NCBI RefSeq assembly: GCF_029369745.1
Contig: NZ_CP120210.1
Location: 1,922,001-1,986,000, forward strand
Reading direction: 5' to 3'
From: Amycolatopsis sp. QT-25
Lineage (GTDB): Bacteria; Actinomycetota; Actinomycetes; Mycobacteriales; Pseudonocardiaceae
Length of the DNA: 64,000 nt
Under the pieces are notes generated by a model. It worked only from the letters and a program-made list of their open reading frames with translations, searched no databases and was not told the DNA's origin. The translations under genes and the position numbers were made by a program. Below are positions 17,505-25,405 of the stretch, piece by piece (the first letter of the stretch is position 1; every line of letters begins with the position of its first letter).

Positions 17505-19465
17505 CCGCGACCTTGGGCTGGCTCCGCAAGCAGCTTGCGGGCATCGTGGCGCTGGTGCTGATGGCGGGACTGTTCGTGGTGGCCCAGCTGCCCACGGTCT
17601 CGACCGCCGAGGCCGACACGATGGCCTCGAAGTACGCGTTCGAACCGCTGACGATCGCCTTGCCGGAGGCGGCCAAGAGCCAGTCGATCCGGACGGTGAA
17701 CAAGGACTACGAGCACATCCGGGCCTGGATCTCCTCGGTCGGTGCCGCGATCGCGGTCAACGACCTCGACGGGGACAAGCTCGCGAACGACCTGTGCTTC
17801 GTCGACCCGCGCAGCGACCAGCTGGTGATCACCCCGACGCCGGGCAAGGGCGGCGACCGCTACGCGCCGTTCGCGCTCGACGCGGCACCGCTGCCGATGG
17901 GCAAGTACATCGCGCCCATGGGGTGTGTGCCCGCGGACTACAACGAGGACGGCCGGGTCGACCTGCTGGCCTACTACTGGGGCCGGACCCCGATCCTGTT
18001 CCTCTCGAAGCCGGGCGCGACCAAGCTCGAACCCAAGGCCTACGAGCCGGTGGAACTGGTGCCGGGCAACAACTCCAAGAACGGTGAATACTCCGGTCCA
18101 CTGTGGAACACCAACGCCGCCTCGGTCGGTGACTTCGACGGCGACGGCCACCAGGACATCTTCATCGGCAACTACTTCCCCGACAGCGCGGTGCTGGACG
18201 ACCGCGTCTCCGGCGGGGTCGAGATGAACAAGTCGATGTCGCACGCCGACAACGCGGGCGGCAAGTACATCCTGCGGTTCACCGGCGCCACCCAGGGCGC
18301 GAAGCCGAGCGCGGCGTTCGCCCTCGACGACAAGGCCATCCCGGCCGACGCCCAGGGCGGCTGGTCGCTCGCGGCCAGCGCGACCGACGTCGACGGGGAC
18401 AACCTGCCGGAGCTCTACATCGGCAACGACTTCGGGCACGACCGCCTGCTGTACAACAAGTCCCGTCCCGGTCACGTCGAATTCGCCGAGGTGAAGGGGG
18501 TTCGCGGGCCCAACGAGCCGAAGTCGAAGGTGCTCGGCAACGACTCCTTCAAGGGCATGGGCGTCGACTTCGCCGACCTCGACCACGACGGGCTCTACGA
18601 CCTGTACGTCAGCAACATCACGACGTCGTGGGGGATCGAGGAAAGCCACTTCCAGTTCATGAACACCGCCGAGAACACCGCGGATCTGCGGGGCAGGCTG
18701 CAGGGCGGCGAGGCACCGTGGGTGGACCGCAGCGCACAGGCGGGCACCGCGTGGTCCGGCTGGGGCTGGGACGTGAAGATCGCCGACTACAACAACAGCG
18801 GCGAATCGGTGATCACGCAGGCCACCGGATTCGTCAAGGGCGACGTCAACCGCTGGCCGCAGCTGCAGGAGCTGGCGACGTCGAACGACGAACTGCTGAA
18901 GCACCCGTCGTTCTGGCCGAACATGGTGGCCGGTGACGACGTCGGCGGCGACCACACCCTGCACTTCTGGGCCAAGGGTTCCGACGGCCGCTACACCGAC
19001 CTGGCCCCGCGCCTCGGTCTGGCCGTCCCGGTGCCCACTCGCGGTATCGCCACCGGTGACGCCGACGGCGACGGCAAGCTCGACTTCGCCGTGGCCCGCC
19101 AGTGGGAGCAGCCGATCTTCTACCACAACGTCAGCCCCGATTCCGGGTCGTACCTGAACCTGAAGCTGGTGCACGACAAGGCTTCGGCCGACGGTCCGCT
19201 CGAGGCGGCGGGCACCGCGGCGATCGGCGCGCAGATCACCGTCGTCACCCCCGACGGCAAGAAGTACATGGACCGCGTCGACGGTGGCAGCGGCCACTCC
19301 GGCAAGCGCAGCCACGAGATCCAGATCGGACTCGGCAAGGTCACCGGGCCGGTGAAGGTGAGCCTGCAATGGCGCGACCTGACCGGGACCATCCGCACCC
19401 AGGAGGTCCAGCCGACCCCGGGCAGCCACACGTTCCAGCTCGGCGCTCAGGCTAAGGAGAAGTGA
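17501..19465 (+). CDS. unbV: Enediyne cassette protein UnbV (FG-GAP repeats, ASPIC/UnbV domain)
   Basis: A 654-aa exported protein with one hydrophobic signal or anchor segment at residues 8-35 (GIVALVLMAGLFVVAQL). At least four Ca-binding FG-GAP/VCBS repeats are seen: DFDGDGHQD, DVDGDNLPE, DLDHDGLYD and DADGDGKLD. The C-terminal 100 residues form the ASPIC/UnbV domain (GAQITVVTPDGKKYMDRVDG, SHEIQIGLG). The fold suggests a beta propeller on the outer face. Conserved in enediyne clusters; function unknown. Overlaps unbL and unbU. Confidence 0.95.
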   Translation: MTATLGWLRKQLAGIVALVLMAGLFVVAQLPTVSTAEADTMASKYAFEPLTIALPEAAKSQSIRTVNKDYEHIRAWISSVGAAIAVNDLDGDKLANDLCFVDPRSDQLVITPTPGKGGDRYAPFALDAAPLPMGKYIAPMGCVPADYNEDGRVDLLAYYWGRTPILFLSKPGATKLEPKAYEPVELVPGNNSKNGEYSGPLWNTNAASVGDFDGDGHQDIFIGNYFPDSAVLDDRVSGGVEMNKSMSHADNAGGKYILRFTGATQGAKPSAAFALDDKAIPADAQGGWSLAASATDVDGDNLPELYIGNDFGHDRLLYNKSRPGHVEFAEVKGVRGPNEPKSKVLGNDSFKGMGVDFADLDHDGLYDLYVSNITTSWGIEESHFQFMNTAENTADLRGRLQGGEAPWVDRSAQAGTAWSGWGWDVKIADYNNSGESVITQATGFVKGDVNRWPQLQELATSNDELLKHPSFWPNMVAGDDVGGDHTLHFWAKGSDGRYTDLAPRLGLAVPVPTRGIATGDADGDGKLDFAVARQWEQPIFYHNVSPDSGSYLNLKLVHDKASADGPLEAAGTAAIGAQITVVTPDGKKYMDRVDGGSGHSGKRSHEIQIGLGKVTGPVKVSLQWRDLTGTIRTQEVQPTPGSHTFQLGAQAKEK

Positions 19466-19470
19466 CCGTC

Positions 19471-20451
19471 ATGGCTGAGCAGACACTCACCGCACCCAAG
19501 AGCAACAAGACGATCACGGCCCTTCGCCGGTTCGCGATCTCGATCACCGTCTTCAACATCATCGGCTACACCGTGCTCGGTTTCGAGCAGCCCTACACCT
19601 ATCCGTTCATCGCGCTGGCGACGGCGTACACCACGGAAATCCTGCTGGAGATCATCGGCGCCAGGGCGCAGGGCCGTCCGGTCCGCTTCCGCGGCAACGG
19701 GTTCAAGGGGCTGGTGGAGTTCCTTTTCCCGGCACACATCACCGGTCTCGCGCTGAACATGCTGACGTATGTCAACGACCAGGTGCTGGTCATGATCTTC
19801 GGTGTGGTGGTCGCCGTCGGTGCCAAGTGGGTCCTCCAGGCCCCGGTGCGCGGCCGGCTCCGCCACTACATGAACCCGTCGAACTTCGGCATCACGATCA
19901 TCCTGCTGGTGTTCCCGTGGGCGAGCATCGCGCCGCCGTACCACTTCACCGAGCAGGTCGACTCGTGGGTCGGCTGGCTGATCGTCGGCATCATCATCGT
20001 GTCGGGCACGGTGCTCAACGCGATGCTGACCCAGCGGATGTGGCTGATCGGCGCCTGGCTGATCACCTTCGCGCTGCAGGCGATCATCCGTGGCCTGGTG
20101 TTCGACACCGCGATCCCCGGCGCGCTCGGGATGATGACCGGGGTGGCGTTCGTGCTCTACACGAACTACATGGTCACCGACCCTGGCACCACACCGTCGA
20201 AGCCCGCGTCGCAGGTCCTGTTCGGTTCGGGGGTGGCGATCGCCTACGGGTTCTTCATGGTGGTCCACGTGGCGTATGGCCTGTTCCTCGCCACCGCCCT
20301 GGTCTGCCTCATCCGCGGGATGTTCCTGTGGGGCCTGCACTTCTCCAAGAAAGCGACCGAGAAGTGGGAGGCCGACCAGGCGAAGTCGGCCGAAGTCACC
20401 AGCCTCCCGAAGCCGGCCGAGAAGCCGGAAACCGGGGCCGTGGCGGCATGA
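19471..20451 (+). CDS. unbU: Enediyne cassette membrane protein UnbU
   Basis: A 326-aa integral membrane protein with about nine helices, related to the RnfD/NqrB fold. It is the UNBU member of the enediyne set. HYMNPSNFGIT and TNYMVTDPGTTPSKP are the conserved RnfD-like loops. A GTG at 19,462 overlaps the unbV stop, but AAGGAG lies 11 nt before ATG 19,471, so the latter is preferred. The stop overlaps the P450 start (ATGA). RnfD binds flavin through a Thr; whether UnbU does is not known. Confidence 0.93.
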   Translation: MAEQTLTAPKSNKTITALRRFAISITVFNIIGYTVLGFEQPYTYPFIALATAYTTEILLEIIGARAQGRPVRFRGNGFKGLVEFLFPAHITGLALNMLTYVNDQVLVMIFGVVVAVGAKWVLQAPVRGRLRHYMNPSNFGITIILLVFPWASIAPPYHFTEQVDSWVGWLIVGIIIVSGTVLNAMLTQRMWLIGAWLITFALQAIIRGLVFDTAIPGALGMMTGVAFVLYTNYMVTDPGTTPSKPASQVLFGSGVAIAYGFFMVVHVAYGLFLATALVCLIRGMFLWGLHFSKKATEKWEADQAKSAEVTSLPKPAEKPETGAVAA

Positions 20452-21800
20452 CCCACGAGGCGGAACTCAGCCGGGCGGCGCGTCCCGTGCCGCCCGGCCC
20501 GCCGCGCCGGGCGACCTTCGGTCTGCTGAAGAAGCTCTTCACCGACCGGCTGGCGCTCATGTCGGATTCGGCGGAGGCGCACGGGGACGTCGTCCGGATC
20601 GCGATCGGGCCCAAGACGATGTACCTGGTGAACCACCCCGAGCTGGCGAAACACGTGCTCGCGGACAACGCGGCCAACTATCACAAGGGAATCGGCCTCC
20701 AGGAGGCGAGGCGGGCGCTCGGCGACGGGCTGCTCACCAGCGACGGCGACGTCTGGAAGAAGCAGCGCCGGACCATCCAGCCGGTGTTCCAGCCCAAGCG
20801 GATCGCGCGGCAGGCCTCGGTCGTCGCGAACGAGGTCGAACGGCTCGTGAAACACTTGCGGGACACCGAGGGGCCGGTGGAGATCCTGCACGAGATGACC
20901 GGGCTGACGCTCGGGGTGCTCGGCAGGACGCTGCTCGACGCGGACCTCGGCGGCTTCACGTCGCTGGGGCACTCCTTCGAGGCCGTGCAGGACCAGGCGA
21001 TGTTCGAAGCGGTGACGCTGAGCATGGTCCCGCAGTGGGCGCCGCTGAAGAAACAGCTGCGGTTCCGGGAATCGCGGGCCGATCTGCGCCGGATCGCCGA
21101 GGAACTCGTCGAGCAGCGGCTGGCGAATCCGGTCGAGGGTGGCGAGGACGTGCTGTCCCGCCTCATCGCGACCGACGGGACCCGCGAGCAGATGCGGGAC
21201 GAGCTCATCACCCTGCTGCTCGCCGGGCACGAGACGACGGCGAGCACCCTGGGCTGGGCGTTCCACCTGCTCGACGACCATCCCGGCGTCGCGGCGAAAC
21301 TCCGTGCCGAGGCCGACGCGGTGCTGGGTGACCAGCTGCCGACGCACGACGATCTGCACCGGTTGCCGTACACGGCGAGGGTGGTCGAAGAGGTCATGCG
21401 GCTGTACCCGCCGGTGTGGCTGCTGCCGAGGGTGGCGCAGGCCGACGACGAGATCGGCGGCTATCACATCCCGGCGGGATCCAACGTCGTCGTCGTGCCC
21501 TTCACCCTGCACCGGCATCCGGCGTTCTGGCCGGAGCCGGAGAAGTTCGACCCGGACCGGTTCGATCCGGACCGGCCGAGCGGACGGCCCCGCTACGCCT
21601 ACATCCCCTTCGGCGCCGGGCCGAGGTTCTGCATCGGCAACAGCCTCGGCGTGATGGAGGCCGTTTTCGTGCTGACGATGGTCCTGCGCGACCTCGAACT
21701 CAGGAAGGTCCCAGGCTACGACGTGGTCCCCGAGGCGATGCTGTCGCTGCGGGTCCGCGGCGGGCTGCCGATGACCGTGCACACCAGGAACAGGAGGTAG
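20448..21800 (+). CDS. Cytochrome P450, enediyne-cluster type (E7-like)
   Basis: A 450-aa P450. The I-helix oxygen motif AGHETT is at 259-264, the K-helix ExxR is in VVEEVMRLYPP, and the haem loop FGAGPRFCIGNSLG has the axial Cys at 395. It is class CYP102/CYP4-like in the PERF region (PEKFDPDRF). The ATG overlaps the unbU stop. In known enediyne clusters a P450 named E7 precedes E8 and E9; the same order is seen here. Likely oxidises the nascent polyene core; the exact substrate is unknown. Confidence 0.93.
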   Translation: MTHEAELSRAARPVPPGPPRRATFGLLKKLFTDRLALMSDSAEAHGDVVRIAIGPKTMYLVNHPELAKHVLADNAANYHKGIGLQEARRALGDGLLTSDGDVWKKQRRTIQPVFQPKRIARQASVVANEVERLVKHLRDTEGPVEILHEMTGLTLGVLGRTLLDADLGGFTSLGHSFEAVQDQAMFEAVTLSMVPQWAPLKKQLRFRESRADLRRIAEELVEQRLANPVEGGEDVLSRLIATDGTREQMRDELITLLLAGHETTASTLGWAFHLLDDHPGVAAKLRAEADAVLGDQLPTHDDLHRLPYTARVVEEVMRLYPPVWLLPRVAQADDEIGGYHIPAGSNVVVVPFTLHRHPAFWPEPEKFDPDRFDPDRPSGRPRYAYIPFGAGPRFCIGNSLGVMEAVFVLTMVLRDLELRKVPGYDVVPEAMLSLRVRGGLPMTVHTRNRR

Positions 21801-21805
21801 GTTCC

Positions 21806-22363
21806 GTGGATTCGGACGAACAGGTCGAGGTGTCCACTTTGGAGGCCTACGCGGACACGATCGTGCCGGGGGAGAAGCGGTTTCCCGGGGACCACGCGAT
21901 CGCCGGCGCGTCACCGGGGCCGGGCGCGGTCGTGGCGGGCGCGCTCGAGCTGCTGCACACCGAGGCGACCGGGGTGACCGTCGGGCTGCCCTATCTGGCC
22001 CAGGCGCTCAACGAGCACGCGAAGATCTACGCCGAGCAGCGCGCCCTCGAACTCGACAAGGGGTTGCCGACGTTCGTCGCACTGTCCTTCGTGGACAGGA
22101 CGGCGCTCGTGCGGTCGCTGACCGCGCCGGGGCATCCGGAGAAGGACGGCTGGGTCAGCCTCGCCTTGTTCTGCAACATGTCCTTCGACAGCGCGGCGCA
22201 CAAGCACACCGCCGAAGCGATCGCCGAGGGACATCCCGGCCTGCTGGCGATGGGGTACACCGCGCCGGACGAAGACGGCCTGTGGCGGTTCCCGAAGTTC
22301 TCCTATCGTCGCGAACTGGCGCGACTCCACCCTGACACCACGCCTTCCGGGAGTCCCGCATGA
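21806..22363 (+). CDS. DUF5987-like protein, GMC partner (E8-like)
   Basis: A 185-aa protein starting at GTG with CAGGAGG nine bases upstream. The stretch STLEAYADTIVPGEKRFPGD is typical of small subunits that partner GMC flavoproteins (gluconate 2-dehydrogenase subunit 3 type). The rest is helical with no cofactor motif. It sits between the P450 and the GMC gene, as E8 does between E7 and E9 in enediyne clusters. Probably a helper subunit of the oxidoreductase. Confidence 0.8.
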   Translation: MDSDEQVEVSTLEAYADTIVPGEKRFPGDHAIAGASPGPGAVVAGALELLHTEATGVTVGLPYLAQALNEHAKIYAEQRALELDKGLPTFVALSFVDRTALVRSLTAPGHPEKDGWVSLALFCNMSFDSAAHKHTAEAIAEGHPGLLAMGYTAPDEDGLWRFPKFSYRRELARLHPDTTPSGSPA

Positions 22364-22436
22364 GCGAGCCTGCGAGCGAATCATCGACACAGTGCCCGTT
22401 CATGCGACGCAAAGGGACCGACTACGAGGAGAAGGC

Positions 22437-24089
22437 ATGAACGCTCACGACGAGACCGACGTCGTCATCGTCGGCAGCGGATTCGGTGGCTCCATCCCCG
22501 CCTATCACTTGGCCGCGGGCGGGGCGAAGGTCACCGTGCTGGAACGCGGGCCGTGGCTGGAGACGAAGGAGTTCGAGCACGACTACCTGCTCGGCTCGTC
22601 CTACACCAGGGCCTTCGATTTCGTCGTCGGCGACGGGATGAGCGTCCTCGGCGGGAACTGCGTCGGCGGCGGCAGCGTGGTGTACTTCGCCGCGATGCCG
22701 CGTGCGCCGAAGTTCGTGTTCGAGCGACATGGCGGCATCGGCCGCCGGATGTGGCCTTCGGTGCTGACGCGTGACACCCTGGAGCCTTGGTATGACCGGG
22801 TTTCGGAGTCGCTTCCGGTGTCCACACAGGACTGGAACGACGTCTCGTACGCGGGCGGGCTGTGGGCGGCGTTGTGCGACCACTCCGGCCGGACCGCGAA
22901 CCCGGCGCCGGTCGCGGTGGACAACGACCGTTGCGTGAACTGCAACTTCATGATGGCGGGCTGCCGGTTCGACGCGAAACGCTCGCTGCTGACCAACTAC
23001 CTGCCCGCCGCGCTCGCGCACGGTGCGAAGATCCGGCCACTGCACGAGGTCCAGCGGATCGAGCGGATCGACGACGGCGACTACCGCGTGCACTTCAACG
23101 TCGTCGACGACACGGACTACCGGGCGCGGACCGGCAGCGGGACGATCGACGCGAAGGTCGTCATCATCGCCGCGGGCGCCGGCGCGACCCCGGTGATCCT
23201 GCAGCGTTCGGAGGCGGCGCTGGGCACCATGCCGCACGCGGTCGGCCGGTACTTCTCGGGCAACGGTGAGCGGCTCAACACCGCGATCATCGACGAGGAG
23301 CGGGTCCGCGAGGTGCTCGGACTGTCCCGTGAGGACGGCAAGGTCTACGAGGCCAACCACATCGGCAAGGGCCCGACCGTGGCGAACTGGGACAAGCTCG
23401 ACGGTTCGCTTCCGGAGTACGAGCGGTACTCGCTGGAGCAGTTGTACTTCCCGCCGGGGCTTGGCACGATCCTCGCGCAGGTGCCCGACGGGGACGAGCC
23501 GCGCTGGTTCGGCGCGCAGAAGAAGGAGATCCTCAAGAAGTGGTCGTCCTGGCTGACCATCTTCCTGATGACCGAGGACGACAACGAGGGTGTCTTCGGC
23601 GCGCCGCCGCCCACCGGCAACGCCTACCGCATCTCCCAGCAGATGCTCGGCCGCGGGCCGCTGAAGTACGACCCGACGCCGAACACCCTGCACGGCTGGT
23701 CGCTGGCCGACGCGGAGTGCAAGGAGATCCTCGAAAAAGACGGCTTGGCGAAGGTGGCGCCGTGGACCAACGACGTCGTCGGCGCGTACACCGTGCACCC
23801 GCTGGCGTCGTGCCGGATCGGTGACGACCCGGAGACCTCGGCGCTGCACCCGAACCACGAACTGCGCGACCATCCCGGCATCTTCGTGACCGACAGCGCC
23901 TCCGTGCCGGGCGCGCTGACGGTGAACCCGGCGATGACGATCGCGGCGCTGGCCGAGCGTTCGGTGCCGGGCATCGTGCGGGCGTTGCAGGCGCGCGGTG
24001 TCGACGTCACGTACGGCGCGCCCGCTCCGGACGGCTCGATCACCGGACGGCGTGCGGTGAGTAAGCTGTCGCTGGTGGCCGGGAGCTGA
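22437..24089 (+). CDS. GMC-type FAD oxidoreductase (E9-like)
   Basis: A 550-aa flavoprotein. The FAD Rossmann motif VVIVGSGFGGSIPAYHLAAG is near the N-terminus with the acidic end at LERG. GGNCVGGGSVVYFAA and the C-terminal VTDSASVPGALTVNPAMTIA are GMC/cholesterol-oxidase-like. A Cys cluster CVNCNFMMAGC near residue 165 may bind metal or be structural. The start is the ATG in MNAHDETDVVIVG, after GAGGAGAAGGC. Matches the E9 oxidoreductase of enediyne clusters by order and type. Confidence 0.9.
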   Translation: MNAHDETDVVIVGSGFGGSIPAYHLAAGGAKVTVLERGPWLETKEFEHDYLLGSSYTRAFDFVVGDGMSVLGGNCVGGGSVVYFAAMPRAPKFVFERHGGIGRRMWPSVLTRDTLEPWYDRVSESLPVSTQDWNDVSYAGGLWAALCDHSGRTANPAPVAVDNDRCVNCNFMMAGCRFDAKRSLLTNYLPAALAHGAKIRPLHEVQRIERIDDGDYRVHFNVVDDTDYRARTGSGTIDAKVVIIAAGAGATPVILQRSEAALGTMPHAVGRYFSGNGERLNTAIIDEERVREVLGLSREDGKVYEANHIGKGPTVANWDKLDGSLPEYERYSLEQLYFPPGLGTILAQVPDGDEPRWFGAQKKEILKKWSSWLTIFLMTEDDNEGVFGAPPPTGNAYRISQQMLGRGPLKYDPTPNTLHGWSLADAECKEILEKDGLAKVAPWTNDVVGAYTVHPLASCRIGDDPETSALHPNHELRDHPGIFVTDSASVPGALTVNPAMTIAALAERSVPGIVRALQARGVDVTYGAPAPDGSITGRRAVSKLSLVAGS

Positions 24090-24091
24090 GC

Positions 24092-25043
24092 ATGGCACCC
24101 GTGCTGGTGAGACTCGCGCTGAGACGGGTGTTGCGCGAAGTCCGGTACGTCCGGCCGGTTCCGTACGGCCGGGCGACCGGGCTCGTGCGCGACGTCTACC
24201 GTCGGCTGGAGCGCGAATTCGGCATGCTGGCCCCACCGGTGGCACTGCATTCGCCGTCACCGACGGTGCTCGCGGCGAGCTGGGTGATGCTGCGGGAATC
24301 GCTGGTGGCGGCGGGGGCGACGAGCAGGGCGGATCGTGAGGTCGTCGCGACACTGGTGTCGCGGGCGAACTCGTGTCCGTACTGTGTCGAGGTCCATGGG
24401 ATGGCCCTGGCTTCGCTCGGGCGCTCCTCGGAGGCTTCGGCGATCGCCGAAGGACGCCCCATCGCGGATCCGTTCGCCGGGGAGCTGTCCGTGGCGGCCA
24501 GAGCGGAGCTGACCGCGGTCGCGTTCACGTTCCACTACCTGAACCGGATGGTGAGCGTGTTCCTCGGACCGTCGCCGCTGCCCTCGACCGTGCCGGACTC
24601 GGCGCGGTCCAGGGCGAAGGCCGTCCTGGGGCGGCTCCTTCGCCCGGCGTCGGAGGCCTTGCCCGGAGAGTCGTTGGACCTGCTGTCGGCAGGGTCACGG
24701 GATTTCTCCTGGGCCGCGGGGAATCCGGTCGTGGAGGACGCGTTCTCCCGTGCTTCGTCGGCCTTCGCCTCGCTGGCGGTGCCTTCGGCGGTACGGGACA
24801 CCGTGGCACGAGAGCTGTCCACATGGGACGGTTCCGCGCCAGGGCTGAGTCGTTCCTGGGTGGACGCCTTCGACGATCCCGCGGTCCGGCTGGCCTTGGT
24901 GGTGGCGAAGGCGCCTTATCAGGCCGACGACGCTTTGGTGGCCGCCGCGGGAATGGGGGGATCGAGAACTGGTCGAGCTCGTGGGGTGGACGAGTTTCGC
25001 CGCCGCGGCTCACCGCGTCTCGCTCACGCCCGTTCGCGAGTAG
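24092..25043 (+). pseudogene. AhpD/carboxymuconolactone decarboxylase-like gene, frameshifted near the 3' end
   Basis: The ATG lies 2 bp after the GMC stop. Residues 1-287 read as an AhpD-fold protein with the redox motif CPYCVEVHG. At a run of six G (24,955-24,960) the frame leaves the natural one. Removing one G restores DRELVELVGWTSFAAAAHRV and a stop at 25,043, giving about 316 aa. As written, translation continues to 25,384 in low-quality sequence. This is either a true frameshift or a base-count error in the G run; the rest of the gene is intact, so the product may well be functional. A second AhpD-like gene is at 38,090. Confidence 0.8.
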
Positions 25044-25405
25044 TCACCTGCCGGCTGCCTTGGCCCGTATCCAGGCCAGCCCAGGAGAAGACGCCGAGCC
25101 GCCGGACGGGCGATCCTGAGTGGACGGATCGAGCGCCTCGAGGAAGCAAGCCGGGAGCACCGGCTTCGCCCGCGAGCAGGCTGCCCTGGGCGGCTCGGCC
25201 CGCAGGTCACGGCGGCCGCCACGGAACGCGCTTCCGTGGCGGCCGCCGGATTCGTCGGCCCGCCTTCAACAACATGAGAGAAGACTTCTCGCCCTGCTCC
25301 GGTTCATGCTTGACCGGACTGCAGATGCGGACGGCCACCGTTTTCCCGGTGCCGGGCCGCCGGTTCCGTGACTTGAGTGGTTGAGAGCTAGGGGAGTGCG
25401 GTGGC
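25044..25405. other. Intergenic region before the PKS gene
   Basis: 362 bp with the terminator hairpin and, after it, a more AT-containing stretch (25,260-25,330) that may carry the PKS promoter. No independent gene is supported. Confidence 0.5.
25210..25248 (+). terminator. 17-bp perfect hairpin ending the unbL-AhpD operon
   Basis: CGGCGGCCGCCACGGAA (25,210-25,226) and its exact complement (25,232-25,248) flank a 5-nt loop. It follows the corrected AhpD stop by 167 bp and precedes the PKS gene by 157 bp. Its presence inside the out-of-frame extension supports 25,043 as the real gene end. Confidence 0.8.

Noticed and set aside
17204..19429. 741-aa frame antisense to unbV
   Set aside because: Codon-position shadow of a high-GC gene; composition is Val/Arg/Asp/Leu-rich with no domain, while unbV on the other strand has clear repeats and its own domain.
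22422..24353. 643-aa frame antisense to the GMC gene
   Set aside because: Shadow frame; GMC flavin motifs are on the plus strand.
25044..25384. Long C-terminal extension of the AhpD-like gene
   Set aside because: Low-complexity Arg/Pro/Gly sequence through a terminator; explained by the frameshift at 24,955-24,960.
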